Assembly: GCF_001192835.1 (NCBI RefSeq)
Contig: NZ_DF968182.1
Span: forward strand, 1-64,000
Direction of reading: 5' to 3'
DNA from: Lentimicrobium saccharophilum
GTDB taxonomy: Bacteria > Bacteroidota > Bacteroidia > Bacteroidales > Lentimicrobiaceae
Length of the DNA: 64,000 bases
The notes under the pieces were generated by a model that was not told the DNA's origin, ran no database searches, and saw only the letters and a program-made list of their open reading frames with translations. Positions within the stretch are counted from its first letter, which is position 1. Every line of letters begins with the position of its first letter. This document shows, one piece after another, positions 1 to 10,439 of the stretch. Position numbers and translations under genes: made by a program.

Positions 1-3000
1 ATCTGCGAAGGCAGCAGCTATAGCATTGATGCAACAGTAACCGATGCAGCCACCATCACCTGGACATCAAGCGGAACAGGTTCATTCAGCAATGCCACCA
101 TTGAAGATCCGACCTACACACCAAGTGCAGCCGATATCCTGAACGGAACAGTAACACTCACACTCACCGTGACCAGTGCTACTGGATGTGTTGATGCCAC
201 TGACTTTATGGTATTGACGATCAACCCGCAGGCCATTGTCAGCGCCGGCGATGATGCCACCATCTGTGAAGGTTCCACCTACACCCTGAGCACCGCCACC
301 GCTACCGATTACACCAGCCTGCTCTGGACTTCAAGCGGCACGGGCACATTTGACGATGCTACCATCCTTGCTGCCACCTACACCCCGAGTGCTGCGGATA
401 TTGCTGCCGGAAGCGTCACCCTGACGCTGACTGCCCAGTCTGCTGCCCCATGTGTATCTGCAACCGATGCCATGGTACTGACGATCAGCCTGCAGGCCAC
501 GGCCGATGCAGGAACCGATGCAACCATCTGCGAAGGATCATCTTACACACTGACAACTGCCTCCGCCACCAATGCTACACTGGTCAACTGGAGCAGCAAT
601 GGTACCGGTTCATTCGACAATGTGAACCTGGTTAATGCTACCTATACCCCAAGTGCAGCCGATATCCTGAACGGATCAGTGATCCTGACCATGACGGTCA
701 CTTCAGCATCACCGTGTGTTGGCGATACAGACCAGATGACCCTGACGATCAACCCGCAGGCCTTAGTAAGCGCCGGAACCGATGCGACCATTTGTGAAGG
801 ATCAACTTATACCCTAAGCACCGCCACCGCTACCGATTACACCAGCCTGCTCTGGACCAGCAGCGGCACAGGTACCTTTGACGATGCTAGCATCCTTGCT
901 GCGACCTACACCCCAAGTGCTGCGGATATTGCCGCCGGAAGCGTCATCCTGACGCTGACTGCCCAGTCTGCCGCCCCGTGTGTATCTGCAACGGATGATA
1001 TAGTACTGACGATCAGCCTGCAGGCCACGGCCGATGCAGGAATCGATGCAACCATCTGTGAATCAGATGGCAGCTACTTTATTTCAGATGCAACGACAAC
1101 AAATGCAGCATCAATCCTTTGGATCACAAGTGGTACCGGTTCATTCAGCAATCCAACAGCTCAGAACCCGATTTATACACCAAGTCAAAATGATATTGAT
1201 GACGGATTTGTATACCTGACCATGACTGCCAATAGTGTTGCCCCTTGTGCAAATGCTATTGACCAGATGACCCTGTTTATCAGCAGAAATGTAGTAGTTA
1301 ATGCTGGAAGTAATGCAAATATTTGTGAAGGGAATTCTTACATTCTGGAGAACGCAACTGCTCAATATGCTTCAAGCATAATGTGGACCACGAGCGGAAC
1401 AGGATATTACACAGATCCCACAATCCTGAATGCTGAATACAATCCTTCAGCGGATGATATTGCTTCAGGCACAGTAATTCTCACTTTAACAGGAACTCCA
1501 TCAGCTCCTTGTTTGCCAGGCTCTGACTTTATGGTACTTACCATTGACCGTCAGGCTGTTGCAAATGCAGGTCCCGATGCCACCATCTGTGGTGCAACGC
1601 CTTACCATTTATCAGGAGCAACTGCAATTAACCATACCTCGGTGATTTGGTCAACTTCTGGTACCGGAAGCTTCAATAGTCCTTTCAGCACTAATCCGGT
1701 GTACACACCAAGTCAAAACGATATTGATGATGGTTCTGTAGTACTTACAATGACTGCAATATCAACGGGTGTTTGTGCAACAGATACGGATGATATGACC
1801 CTGACAATTCTGGCACCGGTAACTGTAAATGCAGGAGAGGATGCATTGATTTGCGAAGGTTCTGTTTATCAGGTTACTACAGCCTCAGCAGTTAATACTA
1901 CCGGAATCCTCTGGACAACAGATGGTACTGGTACATTTGATGATGCTACCATTATAAATCCTGTTTATACTCCAAGTATGGATGACATTGCGTCTGGAAT
2001 AGTTACTCTAACCCTCACCGGAATTGCAAATGCCCCTTGTACTGATGTAACGGATCAAATGGTTATCAACATCAGCAGGCAGACTATTGTTACAGCCGGT
2101 GACGATGCAACTATCTGCGAAGGCTCGTCTTATGAACTTAACGGAGCCACCGCAATTTATCAACAATCTGTCCTGTGGACAAGTAGTGGGTCTGGTTTCT
2201 TCAGCAACGCCGGAGCAGTAAATCCGAGTTATACACCAAGTATTTCTGATATCATTAATGGTTCAGTTATCTTAACCATAACAGGAACATCAAATTCACC
2301 ATGTGCTATAGATCAGGATCAGATGCTGCTTACCATCAGCCGACAGGCTTACGTAAACGCAGGACCTGATGCTGCAACATGCGGGACTGAGCCTTATGCC
2401 ATTGCCGGGGCAACGGCAGGAAACTTTATCAGTTTGCTGTGGACCACTTCAGGTACCGGTTCTTTTAATGATGCTACTCTGCTTAACCCGGTTTACACAC
2501 CAGGAGCCGGTGATCTTGCATTAGGCACAGTAACTCTTACTTTAACTGCACAGTCTGATTCACCATGCGTAACATCAACCGATAGTATGGTGCTTAATGT
2601 AATTCTCGCCGCAACTGCTTCTGCCGGAGATGATGCAACAATTTGTGAGGGTAATCCTTACACATTAAATACTGCTGTTGTATCAAATGCTACAACTGTT
2701 CTCTGGACTACCAGTGGTACAGGTTTCTTTGCAGATCCCACTGTGGTGAATGCTACCTATACACCAAGTGCATCGGATATTCTGAACGGCATAGTGGTTC
2801 TTACTGTTAATGCCTATTCTGCAGCGCCTTGTACAGGAGATTCTGATTCCATGACGCTCTTTATCAATGACCAGGCAACTGTTAGCGCAGGGCCTGATGC
2901 CTCAAGTTGCGGAGCAACTCCATATCTGCTGTCAGGTGCTACGGCTTCAGATTATACGAGTCTGAGCTGGACTACCAGTGGAACCGGTACATTCAGTGAT

Positions 3001-6000
3001 GCAACAGCACTCAATCCTGTTTACACACCGAGTGCAGCCGATGTAGCTTCGGGCTCAGTAGTTCTTACACTTACAGCTACTTCAACAGCACCTTGCGCAA
3101 CAGTAAGCGATGCTATGACACTGACTCTGCCGCAGCAGGCTTCTGCCAATGCCGGCGAAGATGCAACGATTTGCGAAGGTTCAACCTACACCCTGAGCAC
3201 AGCAGTGGCCAGCAATGCCACCGGTGTACTCTGGACAACCAGCGGAACTGGAAGTTATAATAATGCTACCCTTCAGAATCCGACCTACACGCCAAGTGCC
3301 AGCGATATCCTGAACGGTTCGGTAACTCTTACCATGACAGTAACATCTGCAGCCCCATGCGGCAACTCCAGCGACCAGATGGTACTTTCCATCAGTCAGC
3401 AGGCAGTTGTAAACGCAGGACCAGATGCTTCTATCTGTGAAGGAGAAACTCATACCTTAAGCGGGGCAACTGCAACTAATGTAATTGGTGTTCTCTGGAC
3501 AACCAGCGGTACCGGTACTTTCAGCGACCCGACTGCTATTAATCCGGTTTACACACCAAGTCTTACCGATCTTAATAATGGATCTGTTGTACTTACAATT
3601 ACCGGAACTTCAGCGGCACCTTGCGGCAATGTTTCTGACTTTATGGTTCTGACGCTGAGCCGCCAGGCCATCGCCAACGCCGGCCCTGATGCAACCATTT
3701 GTGCAGGAGGCAGCTATACCCTGTCAGGAGCATCGGCATTGTTCGAAACATCAGTATTCTGGACTACATCAGGTACTGGAACTTTCAGCAGCCAGTATAT
3801 GGAAAATCCGACCTATTATCCAAGTCAGAACGATATTGATGATGGTCAGGTTATTCTTTCGATGACTGCTTACTCTGATGGTACATGTCCGTCCTCTACT
3901 GATCAGATGATTCTTACAATCAGCAATACGGTTACAGTTAATGCAGGATCAGATGTTACCATTTGCGAAGGTTCAGTCCACTTGTTGCTTGATGCATCAG
4001 CTACCAATACAACCTCGTTGTTATGGACAACATCAGGAACTGGAACCTTTGATGATCCCACAATACTGAATGCTGTTTATACTCCAAGTCTGACAGATAT
4101 AGTAAACGGAATAGTTGTTCTTACTCTCACAGGTCAGGCTCCGGAACCATGTCAGCCGGTATCTGATGAAATGGTACTTACCATCTACAGGCAAACTAAT
4201 GTAAATGCCGGTGATGATGCAGCCATCTGCGAAGGATCAGTCCACACGCTTAGCGGTGCTTCCGCAGCATTCGCTCAATCGGTACTGTGGACTACCAACG
4301 GTTCAGGAACATTCAGCAATGCAGGGTTGGTAAATACTGTTTATACTCCAAGTGCTGCTGATATACTGAATGGATCCGTTGTACTTACAATTACAGGCTA
4401 TGCTCAGGCTCCTTGCCAGAATTCGCAGGATGCCATGGTTCTTACCATCACGAAACAAGCAATTGTTGATGCCGGAGAGAATGCAAGAATTTGTGAAAAC
4501 GAAACTCTTACATTGTCAGATGCAACTGCAGGCAATGCTGTTTCACTCCTGTGGACAAGCAATGGAGACGGCAGTTTCGACGATGCAACACTCCTGAATG
4601 CCATTTACACACCTGGCACCAACGACATCATCACCGGATCAGTAATGCTTACGCTTACGGCTCAGTCAGCTGGTAATTGTGTGCCGGTATCTGATCAGAT
4701 GATTCTTTGGATCAGTCGTCAGGCAATTGTTACAGCAGGTGATGATGCAAACATCTGCGAAGGAGGTTCATTCACACTCACAGGGGGTTCTGCTCAGTAC
4801 CATTCTTCAGTATACTGGACAACTTCCGGAACCGGAATATTCAATAATCCGAATATTCAGAATCCGGTTTACACTCCAAGTGTGAGCGATATTGCCAATG
4901 GACAGGTGGTTCTTACCATCACTGCTGAATCTGCACAAGGTTGTGCCCCGGCTGTTGATCAGATGGTACTTACCTTCAGCAGGTTGCCTTATGCAACTGC
5001 AGGCCCGGATATGGCAATATGTCAGAATGAACAGTTCACAATCCTGATGGCCACAGCTACTAATTACTCAGAAGTGTTGTGGACAACTACAGGTAGCGGA
5101 ACATTGCTCAATGCAAACACACTCAATCCTACATACATACCTGGTATTAATGAAACGGGATTGGTTGAGTTTACCCTGACAGCAATTGGCGAAGGAGGGT
5201 GCAGTAGTTTGAATTCAACTGACAAGATGCTGCTTACCATTTACGAAAGTGTAGTTGTTGATGCAGGTGAAGATCAGACCATTGCTTTCAATACAAACAC
5301 CATGCTTGAAGTGGTGGCAACGGGTGGTTCGGGAGCATACGCCTTTAACTGGCAGCCTTCATCACTGCTCTATTATGCCAACACCAGCAATCCTGTTACA
5401 CGTAACCTTACCGACCACACCCGGTTCTATATTTTGGTTACCGATCTTGTAACCGGATGTCAGTCAACAGACTCGGTAATGGTATTCCTTGAGGGCATCA
5501 ATTATCCACCTGTTGCAATTGATGATTACGACACTACTGCATTTGAAAAACCAATCACGATCAACATTCTGGCAAATGATTCTGATCCTGAAAACGGAGC
5601 TTTAAGTGTCGGTATCTGTGCAAATCCGGTTAACGGTCTGGTAGTTGTAAATTCAAACGGCACCATTACCTATACACCTTATGCAGGATACAGCGGTGCC
5701 GATTCAATATGCTACCGTATCTGCGATAAGGGTGAGCCGATGCAGTGTGCCGAAGCTATGGTTTACATTCAGGTAATGCCCGAACCTCAGATTGAAGATC
5801 TGGTTATTTACAACGGAGTTTCGCCCAATGGCGACGGAATGAACGATACCTGGAAGATTAAGGGTATAGAAGGGTTCCCCGACAATGAGGTGAAGATATT
5901 CAACCGCTGGGGTACCAAAATCTGGGAAAGCAGAAATTACGACAACGACGGAGTTGCCTGGGATGCCACCAACAAACGTGGCGACAGGGTACCCGATGGC

Positions 6001-6075
6001 ACTTACTATTACATTCTCGAAATCAAGGATGTGAAAACATTCACAGGATGGATTTATGTAAGGAGCGAAGACTGA
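1..6075 (+). CDS. giant T9SS-exported repeat adhesin (SprB-like), 5' end outside window
   Basis: The frame is open from base 1, so the gene starts upstream of the window; the first GTG at 169 is internal. About 20 copies of an ~88-residue Ig-like repeat are visible, each with an ICEG-type start, a WTTSGTG core, a YTPS turn and a conserved Cys pair. One diverged PKD-like unit follows near base 5250, then a cadherin-like module (bases about 5500-5780). The last ~90 residues form a gliding-motility-type C-terminal sorting domain, recognised by SPNGDGMND followed by FNRWG. Such domains direct export by T9SS and cell-surface attachment. Family knowledge suggests a SprB-like filamentous adhesin, used in gliding or attachment. 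The next gene is a PorP/SprF protein, the usual export partner of these adhesins. The 5' repeats are much closer to each other in DNA sequence than the 3' ones. The binding target is unknown. Confidence 0.9.
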   Translation: MCEGSSYSIDATVTDAATITWTSSGTGSFSNATIEDPTYTPSAADILNGTVTLTLTVTSATGCVDATDFMVLTINPQAIVSAGDDATICEGSTYTLSTATATDYTSLLWTSSGTGTFDDATILAATYTPSAADIAAGSVTLTLTAQSAAPCVSATDAMVLTISLQATADAGTDATICEGSSYTLTTASATNATLVNWSSNGTGSFDNVNLVNATYTPSAADILNGSVILTMTVTSASPCVGDTDQMTLTINPQALVSAGTDATICEGSTYTLSTATATDYTSLLWTSSGTGTFDDASILAATYTPSAADIAAGSVILTLTAQSAAPCVSATDDIVLTISLQATADAGIDATICESDGSYFISDATTTNAASILWITSGTGSFSNPTAQNPIYTPSQNDIDDGFVYLTMTANSVAPCANAIDQMTLFISRNVVVNAGSNANICEGNSYILENATAQYASSIMWTTSGTGYYTDPTILNAEYNPSADDIASGTVILTLTGTPSAPCLPGSDFMVLTIDRQAVANAGPDATICGATPYHLSGATAINHTSVIWSTSGTGSFNSPFSTNPVYTPSQNDIDDGSVVLTMTAISTGVCATDTDDMTLTILAPVTVNAGEDALICEGSVYQVTTASAVNTTGILWTTDGTGTFDDATIINPVYTPSMDDIASGIVTLTLTGIANAPCTDVTDQMVINISRQTIVTAGDDATICEGSSYELNGATAIYQQSVLWTSSGSGFFSNAGAVNPSYTPSISDIINGSVILTITGTSNSPCAIDQDQMLLTISRQAYVNAGPDAATCGTEPYAIAGATAGNFISLLWTTSGTGSFNDATLLNPVYTPGAGDLALGTVTLTLTAQSDSPCVTSTDSMVLNVILAATASAGDDATICEGNPYTLNTAVVSNATTVLWTTSGTGFFADPTVVNATYTPSASDILNGIVVLTVNAYSAAPCTGDSDSMTLFINDQATVSAGPDASSCGATPYLLSGATASDYTSLSWTTSGTGTFSDATALNPVYTPSAADVASGSVVLTLTATSTAPCATVSDAMTLTLPQQASANAGEDATICEGSTYTLSTAVASNATGVLWTTSGTGSYNNATLQNPTYTPSASDILNGSVTLTMTVTSAAPCGNSSDQMVLSISQQAVVNAGPDASICEGETHTLSGATATNVIGVLWTTSGTGTFSDPTAINPVYTPSLTDLNNGSVVLTITGTSAAPCGNVSDFMVLTLSRQAIANAGPDATICAGGSYTLSGASALFETSVFWTTSGTGTFSSQYMENPTYYPSQNDIDDGQVILSMTAYSDGTCPSSTDQMILTISNTVTVNAGSDVTICEGSVHLLLDASATNTTSLLWTTSGTGTFDDPTILNAVYTPSLTDIVNGIVVLTLTGQAPEPCQPVSDEMVLTIYRQTNVNAGDDAAICEGSVHTLSGASAAFAQSVLWTTNGSGTFSNAGLVNTVYTPSAADILNGSVVLTITGYAQAPCQNSQDAMVLTITKQAIVDAGENARICENETLTLSDATAGNAVSLLWTSNGDGSFDDATLLNAIYTPGTNDIITGSVMLTLTAQSAGNCVPVSDQMILWISRQAIVTAGDDANICEGGSFTLTGGSAQYHSSVYWTTSGTGIFNNPNIQNPVYTPSVSDIANGQVVLTITAESAQGCAPAVDQMVLTFSRLPYATAGPDMAICQNEQFTILMATATNYSEVLWTTTGSGTLLNANTLNPTYIPGINETGLVEFTLTAIGEGGCSSLNSTDKMLLTIYESVVVDAGEDQTIAFNTNTMLEVVATGGSGAYAFNWQPSSLLYYANTSNPVTRNLTDHTRFYILVTDLVTGCQSTDSVMVFLEGINYPPVAIDDYDTTAFEKPITINILANDSDPENGALSVGICANPVNGLVVVNSNGTITYTPYAGYSGADSICYRICDKGEPMQCAEAMVYIQVMPEPQIEDLVIYNGVSPNGDGMNDTWKIKGIEGFPDNEVKIFNRWGTKIWESRNYDNDGVAWDATNKRGDRVPDGTYYYILEIKDVKTFTGWIYVRSED

Positions 6076-6084
6076 TTCTGAAAA

Positions 6085-7020
6085 ATGAAAAAACAAAGTA
6101 CTATGAAAAAGTTAACCGGTCTAATTTTCCTGTTCTTCAGTATCACGGCATTCGCCCAACAGGATCCGCTTTTCAGCCAGTATATGTTTAACAAGCTGGC
6201 ACTGAACCCGGCTTATGCAGGTAGTCATGAAATGCTCACCATTGATATGCTTAACCGCTATCAATGGGTGGGCATTGATGGTGCGCCGCGCACATTTACA
6301 GTAGGAGCACATATGCCCACCCGAAACTTTAAAGTCGGACTGGGTATATACGCTTATCAGGATGTGCTGGGGCCAACCAAAAACCAGGGGTTGATGGCCA
6401 CTTATGCTTATCGCCTGCTCATGGGTAAAAGTATTTTGTCTTTCGGGCTGCAGGCCGGATTCAAATATTTTGATTTTGACTGGCGGCAGATCAATGTTGA
6501 AGACCCTGATTTTACTTTTACTCCTGAGGAATTTCAGCGGTTTACCCCTGATGCCAATTTCGGAATTTATTATCAGAATAACCGGTTTTTTGCCGGAGTA
6601 TCTTCAAAACAATTGTTTCAGAATGAATACGGTATGGTGCAGGTGGATGGAAAAACCACCTACACCAAACTGCTTCGCCACTTTTATGGCCTGGCAGGCG
6701 GGGCTATACCAATAGACGAAAAAATTGTTTTCAGGCCCTCTGTATTGGCTAAATTTGTAAAAAATGCCCCTCTGCAGGTTGATGTTAATGCCAGTGTGCT
6801 TTTTGATAATATCTTCTGGATCGGAATGTCATACAGAACTGAAAAGGCACTGGTTTTCATGACAGAGTTCAGAATTTCGGAAAAGTTCAGGGTAGGATAT
6901 TCCTATGATTATTATCTGAATGAGATTCTTCCACATAACAAAGGTTCGCATGAATTCAGACTCGGCTTCGACCTCGACATTTACAAAGAGAGAATGCTTA
7001 CGCCACGTTTCTTTTTTTGA
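6085..7020 (+). CDS. PorP/SprF family type IX secretion outer-membrane protein
   Basis: A 311-residue protein with a signal peptide (core MKKLTGLIFLF, cleavage after AFAQ) and the family opening QDPLFSQYMFN followed by NPAYAGS, diagnostic of PorP/SprF. The rest alternates in short hydrophobic and aromatic strands and ends in an aromatic residue, as expected of an outer-membrane beta-barrel. Known members bind the T9SS ring or help export and anchor a specific type-B cargo. It starts 9 bases after the adhesin stop and is surely co-transcribed, so the adhesin is its likely substrate. ATG 6085 is the nearest start; ATG 6103 gives a more typical signal peptide and is equally possible. Confidence 0.92.
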   Translation: MKKQSTMKKLTGLIFLFFSITAFAQQDPLFSQYMFNKLALNPAYAGSHEMLTIDMLNRYQWVGIDGAPRTFTVGAHMPTRNFKVGLGIYAYQDVLGPTKNQGLMATYAYRLLMGKSILSFGLQAGFKYFDFDWRQINVEDPDFTFTPEEFQRFTPDANFGIYYQNNRFFAGVSSKQLFQNEYGMVQVDGKTTYTKLLRHFYGLAGGAIPIDEKIVFRPSVLAKFVKNAPLQVDVNASVLFDNIFWIGMSYRTEKALVFMTEFRISEKFRVGYSYDYYLNEILPHNKGSHEFRLGFDLDIYKERMLTPRFFF

Positions 7021-7079
7021 TTCTGTAACAATATTTCAGAGTGAACCAGACCGGATATCAGCGCTTAATTAAAGGTAAG

Positions 7080-9470
7080 ATGAAGAAAATAACAATTCTG
7101 CTTTCGGTAATTCTGCTGGCAACAGCCTCAGAAAGCTTTGCCCAGATAAAAAAGGCCAACCGTAACTTTAACCTTTATAAATACTCCAAGGCAATTCCTT
7201 TGTATCAAAAGGCAACAAGGAGTAAAAAAGATGAAGTGAGGAAAGAGGCAACCCTCAGGCTGGCCGATTGTTACCGGTTTGTCAATAATGCCGAAGAGGC
7301 CAGATCCTGGTATCTGAGAGCTACCGAATTCAGCAACATCGACCCGGTCAATTACTTCTATCTTGGACAAGCATACCGGACCTTACAGGAGTACGCACTT
7401 GCGCAGGAGGCTTTTCTTAAATATGCTTCCCTTCAACCCGATGATCCCCGTGGTGAGGCATATGCCAGGTTTTGCGGATTGATGGAAGAATGGCAGCAAT
7501 TCCCGCCAACTTCCGAGATCAGAAATGTTAAAAACCTTAACTCCAGGTACTCAGATTTTGGACCTGCCTTCTTCGAAAACGGATTGGTTTATACCTCGGA
7601 TAGAAACCCTAGCTTACTCGAAAATAAAAGATACGGCTGGACCAACTTCAATTATTTGAATCTTTACCAGGCAGAACCTAAATTCTTCAAAGATTATTGG
7701 CGCGACATGAACGAGCCGGTTTCCATGTCGTCAAAGTTTAATCAAACGTTTCACGATGGACCAGCTTTCTTTACACCCGACAACAAATCAATCTACCTTA
7801 CCCGAACCAAAGTAGAAAAAGTAAGAAAGGAAGGTAATAGTGTACTCACGTACATGCTCAAGATTTATTATTCATCTCTTGAAGACAAGATTGATTATAA
7901 AGCTTTTCCGCACAACAGCGATGGTTACTCAACCGGACATCCAACCGCGAGCAAAGACGGTAAAACAATGATTTTTGCCTCTGATATGCCCGGAGGGAAA
8001 GGCGGATCAGACTTATACTTGTCTGAACTAACAGGCGGATCATGGTCAACCCCGGTAAGTCTGGGTAAACAAATCAACACTTTTGGCAATGAAGTTTTTC
8101 CGACTCTGGTAAATGACACGTTACTTTATTTTGCTTCTGACGGCTTGCCCGGATATGGTGGCCTTGACCTCTATGTTTGCCGGTTTGCTGATGGTCAGTG
8201 GTCGGAACCCGAAAACCTTCACACCCCAATAAATTCATCTTACGACGACTTTTCCATTGCAGTTGCACCTGATATGAAATCGGGGTTCTTCAGTTCGAAC
8301 CGCCCCGGGGGAGAAGGAAACGATGATATTTACGCTTTCAGGAATACACGGCCTCCTGTTAAAACAACTCCTGTTAAACCAGTTGTAAAGCCGGTTATGC
8401 TGGCCATGAAAGGAATGGTAAAAGACAAAACAACAGGAAAGCCATCTGAAAAAGCCAAAGTTTTTGTACTCAACACCAAAACCAACAAAGTCAAAGTTCT
8501 TGAAACCGATCCCGAAGGGCAGTTTACCATGCCTGCCGAAAAGAATATACTTTATATAGCCAAGGCTGTTAAGCCCGGATATATTGACGATTGCCTGAAT
8601 TTCAGGATTGAAAACAGCGATACAGCCGGCCTTTATGAGGTACCCAGAGCTCTTATGCTCGACAAGCTTGAGGTGAATAAATCATTCAGGGTTGAAAATA
8701 TTTATTATGATCTCGACAAATGGTTCATTCGCGAAGATGCCAGACCTGCACTGGATAACCTGGTTGAAATCATGAAAAAATACCCGATTACTGCTGAACT
8801 TTCATCGCATACCGACAGCCGGGCCAGCCAGGCCTATAATGATGAGCTATCACAAAAACGTGCTGAAGCTGCAGTCCGTTACATTGTGCTTCAGGGTGTG
8901 GATCCTTCAAGGATTATTGCCAAAGGATACGGAGAAAACAGACTGGTAAACGGATGCTCTGACGGGGTAAGCTGCACCGAGGAAGAACATCAGGCAAACC
9001 GCCGCACAGAATTTAAAATCTTAAGTATTCAGCCTCAGATTTCAGACGATGGCTTTAACCCCGATACATTTACATCCGGCGATGAGGTTGATGTTTATCT
9101 TTTCGATCCTGAATTCTTCCGTAAGTGTTTTAGCACCCAGCCTTCGCTTCGGACAAGTGTTTCGAATACAGTAAAAGAGGTAGAAACTGCCGTTCAGGTG
9201 GCTTCTTTAACAGCACTTACACAAGAAGATATTGAGGCTTGTTATGGTATACAACTGGCTGAAGTAGGCAATATCTTGCCGGTAAATGACCCCTGGTTTA
9301 AAGGGATAAGTGACATTAAAATTTACAAATCGGGCAGACTGAATAAATATGTTGCCGGATGTTATCCTGATCGTGCAACTGCTTTAAAAACAATGAGCGA
9401 AATAGTATCAATGGGATTTAAGGATGCTTATATTGTCAGGATCGAAAAAGGTAAAGTAATCATAGATTAG
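7080..9470 (+). CDS. OmpA-family envelope protein with TPR, PD40-like propeller and SPOR-like C-terminus
   Basis: The start chosen is ATG 7080, giving signal peptide MKKITILLSVILLATA; an upstream in-frame GTG at 7041 adds 13 residues without a signal. Domains in order: TPR-like helices (about residues 20-145), a PD40/WD40-like propeller (about 155-430) with repeated SxDG and FASD motifs, a carboxypeptidase-regulatory-like beta domain (about 450-540), an OmpA peptidoglycan-binding domain (about 545-665, with HTDSR and NRRTEF), and a final ~75 residues resembling a SPOR domain. PorE-type proteins of similar build tether the T9SS to peptidoglycan. It lies 59 bases after porP in the same operon, so it probably anchors the adhesin export machinery. 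The SPOR-like assignment is my inference. Confidence 0.88.
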   Translation: MKKITILLSVILLATASESFAQIKKANRNFNLYKYSKAIPLYQKATRSKKDEVRKEATLRLADCYRFVNNAEEARSWYLRATEFSNIDPVNYFYLGQAYRTLQEYALAQEAFLKYASLQPDDPRGEAYARFCGLMEEWQQFPPTSEIRNVKNLNSRYSDFGPAFFENGLVYTSDRNPSLLENKRYGWTNFNYLNLYQAEPKFFKDYWRDMNEPVSMSSKFNQTFHDGPAFFTPDNKSIYLTRTKVEKVRKEGNSVLTYMLKIYYSSLEDKIDYKAFPHNSDGYSTGHPTASKDGKTMIFASDMPGGKGGSDLYLSELTGGSWSTPVSLGKQINTFGNEVFPTLVNDTLLYFASDGLPGYGGLDLYVCRFADGQWSEPENLHTPINSSYDDFSIAVAPDMKSGFFSSNRPGGEGNDDIYAFRNTRPPVKTTPVKPVVKPVMLAMKGMVKDKTTGKPSEKAKVFVLNTKTNKVKVLETDPEGQFTMPAEKNILYIAKAVKPGYIDDCLNFRIENSDTAGLYEVPRALMLDKLEVNKSFRVENIYYDLDKWFIREDARPALDNLVEIMKKYPITAELSSHTDSRASQAYNDELSQKRAEAAVRYIVLQGVDPSRIIAKGYGENRLVNGCSDGVSCTEEEHQANRRTEFKILSIQPQISDDGFNPDTFTSGDEVDVYLFDPEFFRKCFSTQPSLRTSVSNTVKEVETAVQVASLTALTQEDIEACYGIQLAEVGNILPVNDPWFKGISDIKIYKSGRLNKYVAGCYPDRATALKTMSEIVSMGFKDAYIVRIEKGKVIID

Positions 9471-9573
9471 TATTTAATAAAAGTGAAAGTTATAAACACA
9501 AACAGGTTTTCCATTTATGCACTGTATTGATATAGGCATGATCTGCAGATTCAATGGAAGGTAGAACTTTTTT

Positions 9574-9604
9574 CTGAATTGTCGCATTGAAATAGACAAT
9601 TCAG
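9574..9604. other. perfect 10-bp stem-loop between convergent genes
   Basis: CTGAATTGTC and its exact complement GACAATTCAG are separated by 11 bases. It lies between the 3' ends of the OmpA-like gene (+) and lspA (-). No long U-run follows on either strand, so it may be a weak terminator or an mRNA 3'-end protecting hairpin. Confidence 0.5.
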
Positions 9605-9668
9605 TACAGGTTGGATTCCGGAGATGGCAGTTTTTTGTAAATTTATCTGTTCCCGGATGCTATAAAGA

Positions 9669-10325
9669 TTACGGCTGAATCTCAGCGTTCTCAGCACTTT
9701 CTTCCACCGCTGCCGTTTCGGATTTTTCAGCGGTATGGAAGAATTTGTTCTGAAAAATGATCAAAAGCAACACGCCTATGGTAATGGAAGAATCGGCAAT
9801 ATTAAACACAGGTCTGAAGAAGACAAACTCGTTGCCACCCAGCAAGGGCACCCACGAAGGATAATATCCCTGAATAATGGGGAAATAAAGCATATCCACC
9901 ACCTTACCATGCAGGAATGTGGCATATCCGCCTTCGGTGGGCAGGAAGCGCGCCACCTCAAAATAGTTGCTGCTGCTGAAGAGCATGCCGTAGAAAGCAC
10001 TGTCGATCATATTGCCCATGGCGCCGGCCAATACCAGCGATAGACTGACCAGCAATCCGGTGTGGACCTCCTTGCGGGTGATTTTCCAGAGGTAATAAAA
10101 GATGCCTATAATGGCGATGATCCGGAAGATGCTCAGGGCCAGTTTGCCGTATTCGCCGGCAAATTCAAGCCCGAACGCCATGCCTGGGTTTTCGGTAAAA
10201 TGGATAATAAACCAATCTCCCAGGACTTTATACTCCTGGCCAAGGCTCATGTTGGTTTTTATCCAGAATTTTACAGACTGGTCAATAAGCAGGATGATTC
10301 CTACGATGGTCAGCGGTTTTTTCAA
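9669..10325 (-). CDS. lspA: lipoprotein signal peptidase (signal peptidase II)
   Basis: An inner-membrane aspartyl protease that removes signal peptides from diacylglyceryl-prolipoproteins. Four hydrophobic segments are visible. The family motifs are present in order: DQ..K near the N-terminus, NPGMAFG, GNMID, KVVDML and FNIADSS. The aspartates of the last two form the catalytic dyad. At 218 residues it is longer than the ~160-residue enterobacterial enzyme because of an inserted loop between the second and third motifs and an acidic tail, as is common in Bacteroidota. It is the last gene of the ileS - dksA-like - lspA operon, 114 bases after the previous gene. Several lipoproteins in this window would be substrates. 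Confidence 0.96.
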   Translation of the reverse strand: MKKPLTIVGIILLIDQSVKFWIKTNMSLGQEYKVLGDWFIIHFTENPGMAFGLEFAGEYGKLALSIFRIIAIIGIFYYLWKITRKEVHTGLLVSLSLVLAGAMGNMIDSAFYGMLFSSSNYFEVARFLPTEGGYATFLHGKVVDMLYFPIIQGYYPSWVPLLGGNEFVFFRPVFNIADSSITIGVLLLIIFQNKFFHTAEKSETAAVEESAENAEIQP

Positions 10326-10439
10326 GGCTTAACGGATTTTCATGCTGACAGGTTGGTGGCTTCCGGCGTTTACCGGCAAACCCAATCCCGGGCAGGTTAT
10401 TTTGCTGAAGTAAATGCCGGAAAACATGAAATGCGCAGC

